Below are positions 1-11,581 of a DNA stretch of 64,000 nt, piece after piece. How positions within the stretch are numbered: position 1 is the first letter of the stretch; each line of letters begins with the position of its first letter. The translations under genes and the position numbers were made by a program. The DNA is taken from assembly GCA_964036665.1 (NCBI GenBank), contig OZ038531.1, positions 4,278,001 to 4,342,000 on the forward strand. Reading direction: 5' to 3'. The notes beneath the pieces were generated by a model, which did no database searches, was not told the origin of the DNA, and saw only the letters and a program-made list of their open reading frames with translations. Source of the DNA: Gordius sp. MW1 (Eukaryota > Nematomorpha > Gordioida > Gordea > Gordiidae).

Positions 1-251
1 AGCTTTCTTACTAGTTTATGTAAGATTTTATATATATACCCCTTAAAAACTTTAAAAAACAAATGCTTAAAGTTTTCTTTTCATCAAGTTTCCTCTATAA
101 AAATCATTCCATATCAATAAACTGAAATATTAAAAACTGTGGAAGCGCAAAGATGCCAAGTAACTTTTATTTAAAATATTTTGACCTAAAATATGCTTTC
201 CTAAGTATCTTGTATGGCATTGGCAGCATATACGTTTTTATGTATCCCGAC

Positions 252-1056
252 TAGAGGTGTGCACGGATCAATCCGATCCGACATCCGATCCGATCCGTCC
301 GAACTCGGATCGGATCGGATCAACATTTTAATTTTAGAAGTCGGATCGGATCGGATCAACATTTTATTTTAGTCGGATCGGATTTTCAAATTTAAAATAA
401 ATAATAATAAGTTCTAATTAATTAAATTAATAATTTTTAATATACCTTTCCATAATTATCTATGAATTCTTTTTTTACTTTACCATTTTTGATGCCCAAT
501 ACCACCTCTCACCTTACTTACCCTAATATATTTATCAGTATTTCCCTAGCGTTTTTCCCTAGCTAGACTTTCTTGTTTGGCGAGAAAGGAGCTAGTGTCG
601 TCAATGATAAATCAGCATCTCCCGTTTCCTTTTTAGCACACGCATCTCTTTCTATCTCAACTCAACTCAACTCCGAAAATTATCAATCACAATCTCCCCT
701 TTCCTTAAAGCACACGCGTAGCTCTTTCCCCCGAATTAAACCAGAAAATTTAGATTCTTTATTATTTTTATATGATAATATGGAATTAGTCAAATAAAAT
801 TTTATATTTATTTCAGGTCTATTAAAACTGCTATACCTTATTTTTATGTATTTTGAATTTAATCATCAATAAAAAGTTCTGTTCGTAAAATTTTAATTTA
901 AAAATTTTGGATCGGATCGGATCGTATTTAAATTTTAAAAAACTCGGATCGGATCGGATTTCGATTTTAAAAAACTCGGATCGGATCGGATGGATATAAA
1001 ATTTTTCAAAAACCCCTCGGATCGGATCAAAAAAATTTGATCCGTGCACACCTCTA
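252..1056. mobile_element. hAT-like non-autonomous element (MITE), 805 bp
   Basis: The ends are perfect inverted repeats: TAGAGGTGTGCACGGATC on the left and its complement on the right. An identical 8-bp direct repeat, ATCCCGAC, flanks it at 244-251 and 1057-1064. The TAGAG start and the 8-bp target duplication are the signature of the hAT superfamily. Both subterminal parts are packed with GGATC/CGGATCG tandem motifs, and the interior is AT-rich. No transposase reading frame is present, so any mobility would have needed an enzyme encoded elsewhere. Confidence 0.85.
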
Positions 1057-1228
1057 ATCCCGACTAAAAGGGCCACTAGTGAAAGAAAATTTCCACTTGG
1101 AGATCGCCTCTTTATAGAAAAAAGCCCAAAAGACCGTAAATTACGTGAATATTATTAAAATTCGTAAAATACATATTTTGTTTAAACATTTAGGTAAAAA
1201 TAATATATAATGAAAAAAGCAACTAAAT

Positions 1229-2730
1229 ATCTAAACGGGCAAGGCCGGGCACGGGCTTTGTTAAAAGTAGCGGGCCAGGTCCCATATCAATTATTATTTT
1301 GATAGGTCGAGCCGGGCTTAAGCCAAGTATTTTTTAATGGGCGAACCGATTGACCTAAACCTAAAGTTTATAATTTCATAAGTGTGGAATAACTTCGCTC
1401 ATTGATGAATCTAGTTATGGGGTTTTATAAAAAAGTGTGGTTATCCTAGGCAATGGTTCTAATATATATTAGATGCTGCTAGCTAGGGCTTCGAGGGCAT
1501 TCTTGCAAAATTCTATTGAGTTTGATACACAGCCATATATTGCAATTCAAATAAACAATTATATATTCCTGAATTCCCGAACAAATAATTGACGAATCTT
1601 GTAAACATTATTTTATAATTGGTTGCTTGTTATTTTTTTTGAAAACCCGTTGATTTGTATATTGAAGGAACCAAGTAGACAACTGCAAAATCACATTATT
1701 TCAAACCGAACCCGACCTGCATTTTTTTATAAATTTCAACCCGAACTCGACCCGACCCGAAAGCATTTTAAATTTTTCAACCGAACACGACTTGACTCAA
1801 AAGCATTAAAAAAATTTCAACCCGAACCCGACTTAAAAGCATTCTAAAATTTTCAACCCAAACCCGACCCGTCCCGAAAGCGTTTTAATTTTTTAACCAA
1901 ATCCTTCCCGAATGCATTTCAAATTTTAGTATCCAACGCGGTAAGAAAAATTGCGTTGTCCTTGGGCGTAGCCAGGGGGTGGCAGGGAAGGACGGCTCTC
2001 CCTCTCTAAATACAAATTTTTTGGATATTTTATCAAATTATGGTTAAAATATTCCTTTTCTTAATATTATTGCCCCCCTCTAATTTCTATATTGGCTATA
2101 ATTGACAAATTTAAGTGCGATTTATGAAACTAATTGATACCACATATTTTGATTACTAAATTTAATGATTTATTCTAAAGATATATAAATATGATAGCAT
2201 TTACAACATTGAATCACATTTTATTTGAAAAATATAGTTTTGCAAATGAAATCATTTAATATGTAAACTTACTTTTATTTGTTTTACGATTATATATTTA
2301 TGTAGTTAAAATTAATATAATTAACTACCACTTCATACTATTTTAATACAATTTAAAATTATTTTTTTATTGATATATTTTACCTTATAAGAGTCAAATT
2401 TAAATTTGCATCCAATTAAAACAAGATTTAAAAAACAAAAGGACGTTAAACTAAATGAATGGTCTTCAATTATATATTTTGATATTAATTAAAAATATTA
2501 TGTATAATAGCATTAATTTAAAAAATATGTCCCGTGTATTTTGCAATGTAAGATTCGAAACCTTTGACCCGACACTTTAAATCCAACCAGACCCGACCGG
2601 AGAGCATTTTAAAATTTAACCCGAACCCCACCCGAAAGCATTTTTAAATTTTTTAACCCGACCCGACCAGAAGACATTCTAAAATTTCAACCTGAACCCG
2701 ACCCGTTTTTGGTTTAAGGTCACCCGGGCA
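1229..2730. repeat. degenerate GC-rich CCCGAACCCGACC repeat tract
   Basis: Irregular repeats alternate short GC words (CCCGAACCCGACCCG) with AT words (GCATTTTAAAATTTC). The core is at 1690-1925, with related stretches at 1229-1345 and 2570-2730. A GGGCGTAGCCAG MITE copy sits inside it. Similar CCCGA/GGGCC-rich cores occur at 15415-15510 and inside the hAT-like element at 54995-55794, so this may be the decayed body of the same kind of element. No coding potential is seen. Confidence 0.45.
1962..2103. mobile_element. GGGCGTAGCCAG-family MITE, degenerate copy
   Basis: The left end reads TTGGGCGTAGCCAGG, followed by the family body: G-rich segment, CTCCCTCT, an AT core, then TTGCCCCCCTCTAAT. 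The right inverted end has decayed to TTGGCTATAATT. No target duplication is legible. Confidence 0.55.
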
Positions 2731-3580
2731 GTTCTCTAGAACCAAGCAAGTAGATAAATATTGTTATTTTATAATGAACCTCAATGAGTTCAGTTGAAAT
2801 AATACAACTACGAATGTTTTGTAATTTTACCACTTGGCAAATCGAGGTTTTTTGGGATTAAAATCATATAAATCTTTAGCCCGCCAAAAAGTTATGGCTT
2901 CGGCAAAATTGTTTCGTATAGATTTCATCTGGGTTCCGATGTTAATTGCTGATCAAAGCATCTAAAGATCAAATTTATTTTCTTTAATAGTTTGCTTATT
3001 AAGGAAGTATGTATAGCTAAAAAGTCTATCAATACATAAAAGGGTAATCATGTACTCATTGCCGAAGAACATTACCCTTATAATAAATAATATTGTTACT
3101 TAATAGATGCGGGAGGGCCAGGTAAATTTGTGATAAAAAGCTTACTCAAGTTTCTTTTCTTAGGAAGTGAACTGGGAAAAATAAAAATAAAGAATTAAAA
3201 ACTTTCTGTAGGAAAAGGAAATACAATTTAAAAAAGTGTAAGATATATACTTTTAGGTTGTTTCTAAATGTCTTATTTAATTCGATGAATAATCTATTTA
3301 TTAGTCAAAAGAAAAAAATTAGATTTTTGCGGGCCCCCTCTTTGGCTAACAACCCTGTTAAAGCGTGGGGCAGTTGTACCTCTTACAAATCCAATTTTTT
3401 TATATGTGACATAATTAAAATGATAATTTACTGAAAGGATTATTTGCCAATCCCCAAACTAAATTTTATAGCATCAGCCTCTACTTTAGCATGATTGGCT
3501 TTAAACTGCCTAAAAAATAAACGAAGAGTCGAGATATATTGAAGCTGATTTTAACTTGATATCGTTAATTGATTGAAATT
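2110..3580. other. AT-rich intergenic stretch, no gene seen
   Basis: Apart from scattered CCCGACC repeat words near 2570-2730 there is no reading frame with protein-like composition on either strand, no RNA gene and no clear terminal repeat. Confidence 0.5.
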
Positions 3581-3587
3581 GATTTTT

Positions 3588-4574
3588 TAATTGCTATGCA
3601 ATTTTTTTTTGACTATTATGATTGTTCCTGTTACTACCATTGCTATTATGACTTTTTGGCCGTCCGCTGGCTCCTGACCGATGGAAAAAATGACCATTGG
3701 CCAAAATGTGAATCGAAATTATTTTTTTCGTTTTTTTTGACTATTATGATTGTTCCTGTTCCTACCATTGCTATTATGATTTTTTGGCCGTCCGCTGACT
3801 GCTGACCAATGGAATAAAATGACCATTGGCCAAAATGTGATTCGAAATTTTTTTTTTCGTTTTTTTTGACTATTATGAATTTATATCCACTTTTACCGTC
3901 TCCTGGCTGCTGACCAATGGAAAAAAATGACCATTGGCCAAAATGTGATTCGAAAATTTTTTTTCGTTTTTTTTACTCTTATGAATCTATATCCACTTTT
4001 ACCGTGTGCTGGCTGCTGACCAATGGAAAAAAATGACCATTGGCCAAAGTGAGCATCAAAATTTTTTTTCCGTTTTTTGGCTATAATTGACTTATAGAGT
4101 ATCTGTTGGTACTGACCAATAGAGAAAAAGTGACCATTGGCCAAATTTTTGATTTTTTTAATTAAAAATTGTTCAAATTCAACAAAAAATTTCTCCCAAC
4201 AATTCTGCAAATTCTTAACATTGTGTTGTTTTAAAATATAATGTTTGTTAGACCCATAATCACTAAAGGCCATAAAAACTAATGTAATACGCAACTAGAT
4301 GCAAACACTAAATCAAACCCTAACCCTTGCCTATATTACATTTGCCTTTATTACATTTTGCCTATAATGAAAAATTTGTATAAATAATTAATTAATCATT
4401 AGTCATTTAATACCCCCCTATAGGCATTCTCGCCCCTTCCCACCTTTCTCGCCCATAAATTGCATAGCAAATATGATACATTTATACGAAGTACAGATGA
4501 GTCGTCCCCCCTTCCCTTCCCCTCTTCCCTTCCCTTCTCCCCCTTCCCACGAGGGCCGAAGGCCCGAGTTTAAA
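3588..4574 (+). mobile_element. DINE/Helentron-like non-autonomous element, copy A
   Basis: It runs from a subterminal TTGCTATGCAATTT through about five tandem modules of roughly 110 bp. Each module carries GACCATTGGCCAAA, CCAATGG and GGCCGTCCGCTGGCT. A unique spacer follows, then the inverse subterminal motif CCCATAAATTGCATAGCAA (about 4453-4471), a C/T-rich tract, and a terminal hairpin GGGCCGAAGGCCC just before CGAGTTT. Subterminal inverted repeats, core tandem repeats and a 3' stem-loop are the layout of DINE-1/HINE elements. It closely resembles the inverted copy at 53632-54765. The class assignment is inference. Apparent reading frames are repeat artefacts. Confidence 0.6.
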
Positions 4575-5092
4575 TATATAATAATATATTTTGAAGGATT
4601 TATGGCGTAAGGAGGGTGTAGTTTTTTTTACAGAAGTGCTACCATTTAACAAAATAAGTAAACCCAGTCAGGAATATAGAAGAATCAAAGACGATCTACA
4701 AATTTTTTGAAAAAAAAGAGGGTCCGCGCCCTCCTCCTTAACTTTTGGCAATTATGAGAATTGACACCAAGATAAGGTGACAAATTTTAATTTTATATTT
4801 GCAACAATTTTAAAACACCCTGACCCACCAATTTTCGTTAAAACAATTTATTTTGCTTCATAAACGTCAATTACGACAAATTAGGTTGACAAACTTACTC
4901 CTAAAATTATATCTAATAGCTAGGTATCAATAATAAAAATCACCATCAATCATTACATTATTATAATCAAATTAGTATAATTAAAAAGCTACCTATACCT
5001 CTATCGCTTAATTTTAAAGTCAAAATTTAATATTATTTTTCCCCCACCCCAAAACACCTAATCAAACCTAAAGTCGACTAATAAAAACAATA

Positions 5093-5285
5093 TTTGGTTA
5101 ATCAACAAAATTATGACTAAGCCTAAAGGTTAGCTAAACAAAATACACTAACAACTTTTGGTCTGTTATTCACATATCGGCTAAACCTAAAGCTCGACCA
5201 AGAAAACAGACCAAAGATCTTAGGTCTTTTTGGAAAAATAGACCAAGATCAAACCTTAGCCATAACCTGGTAAAAAAACCCTTTG
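5093..5285. mobile_element. GGTCGAC foldback MITE, degenerate copy
   Basis: It contains the family words GTCGACTAA, GACTAAGCCTAAAGGT, TTTTGGTCTGTT and CAGACCAAAGA arranged as an imperfect inverted repeat. Terminal sequences and target duplication have eroded. Confidence 0.5.
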
Positions 5286-5464
5286 GTTTTGGTATGTTAC
5301 CTTTTTTAACTTATATTTTTAGGCAATTTTTAAAATTATATTAAAGATTAAAATTAAGGTTGAGTTATAATCATTCACATGGTAGTTATAATAATAATCT
5401 ATTAGCCCCTCACTGCGGCTCCTCTTATTTTTAAAGACATAATTTAAAGTCAAGTATATATGTG

Positions 5465-5628
5465 CATGGGCGTAGCCAGGGGCAGGCAGGGATGGACGGC
5501 TGCCCCCTCTAAATTCAAAAATGTGTTGAAATTTATTAAAATTATGGCTAAACATCGAATAATTATCATTTGGCTCCTCCCTTAATCATTAATGTACCCC
5601 TTTATCTCCAATGCTGGCTACGCCCATG
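5465..5628. mobile_element. GGGCGTAGCCAG-family MITE, 164 bp
   Basis: Terminal inverted repeats CATGGGCGTAGCCAG and CTGGCTACGCCCATG are intact. The flanking 8-mers TATATGTG and GATATGTG match at 7 of 8 positions, consistent with an 8-bp target duplication. Confidence 0.75.
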
Positions 5629-5879
5629 GATATGTGAAAGTCTCAATTGATGACTTAAGCGTTGATTTTATACACTATTTGCATAAACTTTTTACGAATT
5701 TGACTCCTACATATTTTTTAATATTAAAAATTTTTGTTCAAAACTTACCTTTGGTTTTTACCAAAAGGATAAATGCTCGTTTCATAGTAAGAAATGAGTT
5801 TATCTCGAATTTAACGTTTACCAAAAAATGTATTAAATTGAAGTTAAATTATTGAATATAATATTTTTGTTCTATATGA

Positions 5880-7290
5880 AGTTAAACTTTTATTTAAATA
5901 AGTTATTGTTTGATATACATCACGATCAAAAACAAGTTTGGCTTGGAAAATTATTCATATGTTTGTTAACTAAGGAGACAGGGAAAAATGACCTAGTCAC
6001 AAATAATGATTGTATAGTTGTCTAGTTATACTTGACCTTTGAATTACCAAAATTAACTTGATATATATCCAACACGATCTTGATATAAGGCTCAATGGCT
6101 TTCATTTAGATTAAACAAATAATACTCTTGTCTTTATTTATTTAATAAAAATTTAACGCTAGAAAATAAACAAAAACATTAAGAAATAATAAGAATAAAT
6201 TACGACACTACACATAGCTTATGTTGTGCGCTACCCTCTCTTAACATGAATTTATGCGAAACTAAAAATTTTTATAAAGGTCGCAATGCCTAATAAAAAA
6301 TAAAGAGCGATCTTGCAGCCCTTAAAGCAATACATATATTTTAAGTATTAAAATTGCCATATTTAAGATATGATAATAAACTACCAAAATAAGATACTTT
6401 AAATTGAATTGAATTTAGTTGATTTTAGGTGAAACCGGGTGATGGGTTGTCTTTTACTGCCTAAGGCTTTACTTTACATATTTATAATATCTAAAGGGCT
6501 ACCTTTGATTAAACGTTATATATACAGCGTTTTTAAACTTATATAGCAGCTAGCGGTAACCCTTTTTAATTCCAGACTAATTTTTTTTAAAACTACTATC
6601 TTGTAATGCCCAAAACTCAATTGTAAATGGATATCAGTGATTTTTCGTAACTATGAGACGAATGGAAATTAATAAGTTGAACTTTCATAGACTCTTATAA
6701 ACTAGGTAAAATGTAAAACTTTAAGCATTTACCCAGATTTTTATCTAAGAAATTTTTTTATTATTATATAATAATTTTATTAACCATATACAAGCCTAAA
6801 CATTAAGTAAATAATGCCGCGTAAGAAAAAGATTAAAGTGTATTAATTTTTAGAGCATATAAATTACAAAGAAGCTTTAAGTGAGTTAGTATTTCGTATA
6901 ACATAGAATGTAATTAAGGTATTTTAATATTATTAATTATTTATAAAAATATAGACTTTTATCTGCAAATATCAGAAAAGGTCATTTTAGGAATATTTAT
7001 ATATATGATGGTGATATACGAGGCAACTAGCTTCAGGCTGCTAGAAATTCTTTGAAAAAAATAGGTAGCTAAAAATTGATTTATACTACAAAAACCCGCT
7101 TTATATCAAATATTTTTTAGGCCAAATGCTATATGCAAACAATAGAAAAATATGTAGATTGTTTAAATAATATCTTTTATCATATTTAACTTAACAAGTA
7201 CTCATAATAGTTATTTAAGCGAACAGGTATTAATAGAAGTATATGCAATACAATTTTTAATTGTGGACTATATTTCTACTAATTGCTCTG
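5880..7290. other. AT-rich intergenic stretch, no gene seen
   Basis: Only short stop-ridden frames on both strands. TTTATT at 7304-7309 on the plus strand (AATAAA on the minus strand) could be a polyadenylation signal for the minus-strand gene ending at 7477. Confidence 0.4.
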
Positions 7291-7476
7291 CCTACTTTTC
7301 CTATTTATTCTAATGTTTTATTAAAAAACTTGTTAGAATATATATATAATTACAATACTAAACTTTCTTTTGTGCTGGCAAATATCACCTGAGATTAACA
7401 ATTTCAGGTCGCTTACATTCCTACACACAGCTGATTAATTCATGTTAATAAAAAAGTAATATTATATAATAAAATG

Positions 7477-7755
7477 TTATGCTATATATGCAGTTAATAA
7501 TACATATAAAATTAATATTAAATTTACATAGGCTTTAAGTGATATAGATGCATTATAAATTATATTTTGAATTGCGTCTAATTCAGGCAAATTGTGAAGC
7601 TTTATATTTTTTATCAAACATTTTGTATCCCTCGTGTTTGGAACTATATTAATTGCAAGTTTTGTCATCAGAGATGCAGCTTCTTCTCCACATTCATCTC
7701 TTAATGCAATGTATATGCAGTTTGTCATGTCATTTAACAAATGGCATTTTTCAAG
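7477..7755 (-). CDS. exon 2 of the secreted six-cysteine protein
   Basis: Opens after TATATAG and supplies the last four cysteines (282, 291, 300, 324), the NAS site and the hydrophobic C-terminal tail, ending in TAA at 7479-7477. The 92 codons stay in phase with exon 1. Confidence 0.7.
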   Translation of the reverse strand, partial: LEKCHLLNDMTNCIYIALRDECGEEAASLMTKLAINIVPNTRDTKCLIKNIKLHNLPELDAIQNIIYNASISLKAYVNLILILYVLLTAYIA

Positions 7756-8819
7756 CTATATAATTTAATAAATACATATATTAATATTTAGTAATTAAAG
7801 AATTATCTAAAGTTTTTCAATGCTTTATAAAAGTTAATAAATAATATACATGGTGGTGATGTCATTTATTTAAAATTTAAGCCTAATTCATCATGTTAAC
7901 AATTATCTTTGCCAAATTTTGACACTTTCTAAAATTTTGTATCTTTAATTACATAAATATTATTAATGCTTTGTACTTAACTTACGGCATATTCCATAAT
8001 GGGATCTTGCCTTCGAGTTATATTTCTTTTGGGTCTAGTTGAGATTAGCCTATATAAATCCATTTCACTCCCATGTTCCGGCAAAGCATCTGTTGTAAGG
8101 CTTTGTAAATCGGGTGCTTTTGGTAACTTTCGTTGGTATTCGTCTACGCAAGAGAGCGTGTGTCTCCCACGCTTACCGAAACATCGCCCGTAACCTAGGT
8201 AAGTTTGTTTTGTCGACTTGGCCCGTACCGTTTCACCCTCGTCACTTATCAAATCGCCGGCGCAAAGGAGATTTAGGGTAGCTAATAGGACGCTGGCATC
8301 TTGACCCGGTCCTATGTCCGGACATTCTCCGATCAGCTGGTTTACGCACAGCTGACCGCTCCGGTGTCTAGCACAGCTATGAGTCAGCTGATAAGCGTTC
8401 TGACCCCTGAGGATAGAACGACCCGCCCCTCTGAAGGATGTTAAGCAAGATTGGAGCCGAGGAACGACGGAATAATCGTCGCAAATTAAAACGGATCCAT
8501 CCCTCACCAATAAATCGTCTGCTTCGCCTTTTTCCTCATTTTCACTTTTTTCCGCGTTCAGTCGATTTTGCAAATATTTAGCGTAAGGCAGGTAATGCCT
8601 TCTAGCTCTGGATGAATCGAATCGTTTTGATAAGGTATATTCCCACCTATGAACTAAACCTAGGTGATTTGTACGATTCTTTAGCGACGACGGAGACCAA
8701 AATAATTGACTTTCTAATTCTTCGTAAGTTCGGGGATTAGCAATGATGTTGGACGAGATGAGAGAGGCTAATAAAGCTACGAAGATCGCGTTGTTCTCAC
8801 AACCTTTAACCATTTTCAT
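7477..8819 (-). CDS. secreted, probably GPI-anchored protein with two six-cysteine modules
   Basis: Two exons (8819-7986 and 7755-7477) join in phase 0 across a consensus GTAAGT donor and a TATATAG acceptor, giving 370 aa. Residues 8-27 form a hydrophobic signal peptide. Cysteines at 113, 125, 149, 158, 166, 186 and at 213, 224, 282, 291, 300, 324 give two modules with similar spacing (C-x10/11-C, then C-x8-C-x7/8-C). Between them lie a furin-type RPKR (262-265) and an N-glycosylation site NIT (266-268). The last 15 residues are hydrophobic and follow NAS, which looks like a GPI-attachment signal. The C-x8-C-x8-CGEEAA segment recalls cysteine-rich secreted families of nematodes and arthropods, but I do not recognise the gene. 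Function unknown; probably cell-surface or extracellular. Moderately sure of the structure, not of any role. Confidence 0.75.
7986..8819 (-). CDS. exon 1 of the secreted six-cysteine protein
   Basis: Starts at the ATG at 8819, directly followed by a signal-peptide-like segment, and ends at GCC before GTAAGT (278 codons, phase 0). It is clearly richer in GC and CpG than its surroundings. Reading on past the donor would add only two codons before a stop, which supports splicing here. Confidence 0.75.
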
Positions 8820-9330
8820 AGTTTCGTTTTACGCATTCTTACGCCGAAGCATAACGTTTAATTTTTTGCAAAAAAATGAGATTTTAAATAATTACGAGTC
8901 TGTAAAATGGTAGAATATTACGATAAATCGTTTATTGAGACGGAGACATGGTGGGGGTAGTGGCACGTGGTGGTTTTGGCGACGCAACATATATATATAA
9001 TGGCGGTGGACACACGTATGTTTTATGTATTAAAAATTTTTCCGATAAACTTCACACACCCATCTATCTAGTATCTACGCTATAAATTGCGATTTGAAGA
9101 AGAGAATAAATTGAGAGTGAAGGGGGCTGCCTGAGTGGTGAGGATGGGTCTCCGGGTGGTTAGTTGTTTTTCATTAAAATTATGCACACACGTGGCGGCT
9201 ATAAACCCCCATAAAAATGACCATTTGGTAGGGGATTAATCATTCATTCACTCAGCGCTTTTGCATAATTTCTAAACTTCCTTTCGCCCCGTCGTCATTC
9301 AACAGCCGTGGTGTTTTACTAAGTTAAGAT
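8820..9330. other. upstream region of the minus-strand secreted-protein gene
   Basis: No reading frame is supported. A TATATATATA run near 8990-9001 lies about 170 bp upstream of the ATG and could contain a TATA box, but simple TA runs are common here, so it is not called as a promoter. Confidence 0.25.
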
Positions 9331-9333
9331 GCA

Positions 9334-9493
9334 CATGGGCGTAGTAAAAAGGAGGGGGGGGCAGCTGCCTCCCTCTAAATCCAAAAATTTGTTGTAATTT
9401 ATTAAAAATGGGTAAAATTATAAAAAATGATAATCTTGCCCCTCCCTAAATTATTATTGCTCCCCTCTAATCCCAATGGTGGCTACGCTCATG
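9334..9493. mobile_element. GGGCGTAGCCAG-family MITE, 160 bp, perfect 8-bp target duplication
   Basis: Inverted ends CATGGGCGTAG and CTACGCTCATG are flanked by identical AAGATGCA copies at 9326-9333 and 9494-9501. This copy fixes the target-site length of the family at 8 bp. Confidence 0.85.
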
Positions 9494-9509
9494 AAGATGC
9501 ATTTTTAAT

Positions 9510-11400
9510 TATTATTTTTACGTTCGCATTTATATGTTATTATATTAGCTTTAGTTCTCTTGATATTAAATGTGTGTACTTGCTAAAAAAATGCACCAAA
9601 ATTGCTGATATAATTTCGGAATTTTCTATACTATATAAATTAATTTGGGCCATATTGGCTCACCCCGCCCCACCCTTTCACCAGACCACTACTCTCTTTG
9701 ATTGATCGATTTTGTCAATCTTAGTGGTGGTGATCGAAAAGGGTATAACAAAATATATAAACAATTACCGGTTTAGCTTAGAGAGCCACCCCCCGAGTTA
9801 AATTCCAATTGAATTCATTATACTTTTCCATCACGGTTTTAAGCCTTGCGGGGTTGGTTCTGAATTTGATTTGAGTATGAACCTTTTGGTCGTCTGGTCA
9901 TCTAACTACCAGAGGGGGGGGGGCTAGGCTAAGTTCACTTGATTTATGGGCTATTTTTTGAGGCGATATAAATTATATTTCAGAGCAAATCAAGTTCGTC
10001 GCGATGGATACCCTATAATTTTCTCATATAAATTCATAAATTTTAAAATGGGTCTTTTCGTTAAAATTTTTGATGTCAGTGTGATTGATAATGTTGAGAG
10101 ATGCAATTTTGGGTTGGCTTAAAAACTGCGAGAAAACAATCATATATTTGAATTGTAAGCCTATCGAAATAATTTAAATCGTCTGCTTACGCACTTTTTA
10201 TCACCTTAATTTATTTTGTTGAAAAATGATTTAATTTTAAAAAATAATAATAACAAAAAATTAAAATCTCTTATTTCTATAATATACATCAAGGGAGATT
10301 TTAAAATAAACTTGAGTTTGTCCTTATTTTTTGTTTATTTAAATAAAGATTATTTTTCCAAACTAAAATCTTATCGACTAAGGATTCCTGCTTTTATTTA
10401 TTTACTAATCCTTTCCACAAGCAAATTTTGACTTGGACCTTGGGGTAGATAAATAAAGAAGATTTCTTATCTCTTCAAAGATCAGCACATTATAAAAGTA
10501 ATAAAAATACTTTAATAAACTAATTATACGTACATGAGTTGTAATGGTGGGTTGTTAATATTCGGTTTAGGTTTACAATAGTATATTAAATAATTCTTCT
10601 TGCATCATGCTTTTTAGTTTTTTAATCCTCTATACGATATGCTCATTAATCTAAACCGGGGATTATAATCTAAATAGAGCATCAAAATGCCCAGCTTTTC
10701 ATGTGATTTTTAAGGTCGAAGCCACTTTTGCATATGACTTGTCTGTGTGTTCAAAATTTTCTGATGATTAAAAATACGTAATAAACTAACTAAGGATAAT
10801 AAAATAATAACTTTTTTGCCTTTCATTAAGTAATTTTGTGATTATTTATTTATTGCTATATCATTTGTTCTAAATTATCCTGTTTTTAACAAATGTGCTA
10901 TTGATATCGAATTTTTTTACGTCCTTGGGTTGGGTGCTTGCATTAAATATGTCCTCCCCAAACATTTAAACGCACACTCTTTACTTTTTGTTTTTAGTGT
11001 ATAATACATCACATATTCCTTGAGAAATCAATATTATTTATATTCCAAATATTCCTGCATCCGTTTCATGATTTACCGAAGTATGAATGTTTAAAGCAAA
11101 TATAATGAATTTAAATTTAACTATTTTTATTTTAAATTGGTAAAATAAAAATTCCTAATTAAAATGTGACTATAAGCACCGCCTTTTTGGACTCAACCAT
11201 GGTTTTATATATTTATTTAATAAACATAAAATATGTTATTTATTTAATAACCTATAATCGTCTATAAGATTTCCTTGATTGTATCTTATCTATCCATAAA
11301 TCCACTATACAATCTATATATATCGGCAAAAAAATAATAAATAAAAAATAATTTTGTACCTATTTATTATTTACACAACGAGAGCAGAAGATAATTTGGT
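9510..11400. other. AT-rich intergenic stretch upstream of the kelch gene
   Basis: No gene is supported. A stretch with GC-richer words starts only about 50 bp before the kelch coding start. Confidence 0.35.
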
Positions 11401-11404
11401 TGCT

Positions 11405-11422
11405 ATGGTAACGCCGCGATGA
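11405..11422 (+). promoter_or_regulatory. five-codon upstream ORF overlapping the kelch start codon
   Basis: ATG GTA ACG CCG CGA TGA: its stop overlaps the main ATG in an ATGA arrangement at 11419-11422. If transcribed, it could modulate initiation by leaky scanning or termination-reinitiation. The transcript 5' end is not known. Confidence 0.35.
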
Positions 11423-11581
11423 CCGCTACCCCCGATCACGTGATCGAAGAGGAGGCCCGCGAAATAGGACGCCATTTTGAAGCGCCCAATCACGCGGCCA
11501 CTATGTTCCGACGCGTTCGCTCCTTTCGCGCCTCCCGCCACCTCTGCGACGTCACCCTCGTCGCGTGCGGCACCCCGGGAG
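11419..11581 (+). CDS. KLHL5: KLHL1/4/5 exon 1 (start, first BTB strand)
   Basis: Encodes the N-terminus through [12 protein letters not shown]. The donor GTAAGG leaves phase 1. The ATG at 11419 is the first in this frame; a second ATG (11503, before FRRVRSF) is possible. The exon is far richer in GC and CpG than its flanks. Confidence 0.8.

Noticed and set aside
573-797. Plus-strand frame of 74 codons
   Set aside because: Lies wholly inside the hAT MITE at 252-1056, with low-complexity Ser-rich composition and no motif.
3893-4294. Minus-strand reading frame of 133 codons
   Set aside because: It reads through the tandem modules of a DINE-like element (repeated WPMVIFFHWS-type peptides); an artefact of repeats, not a gene.
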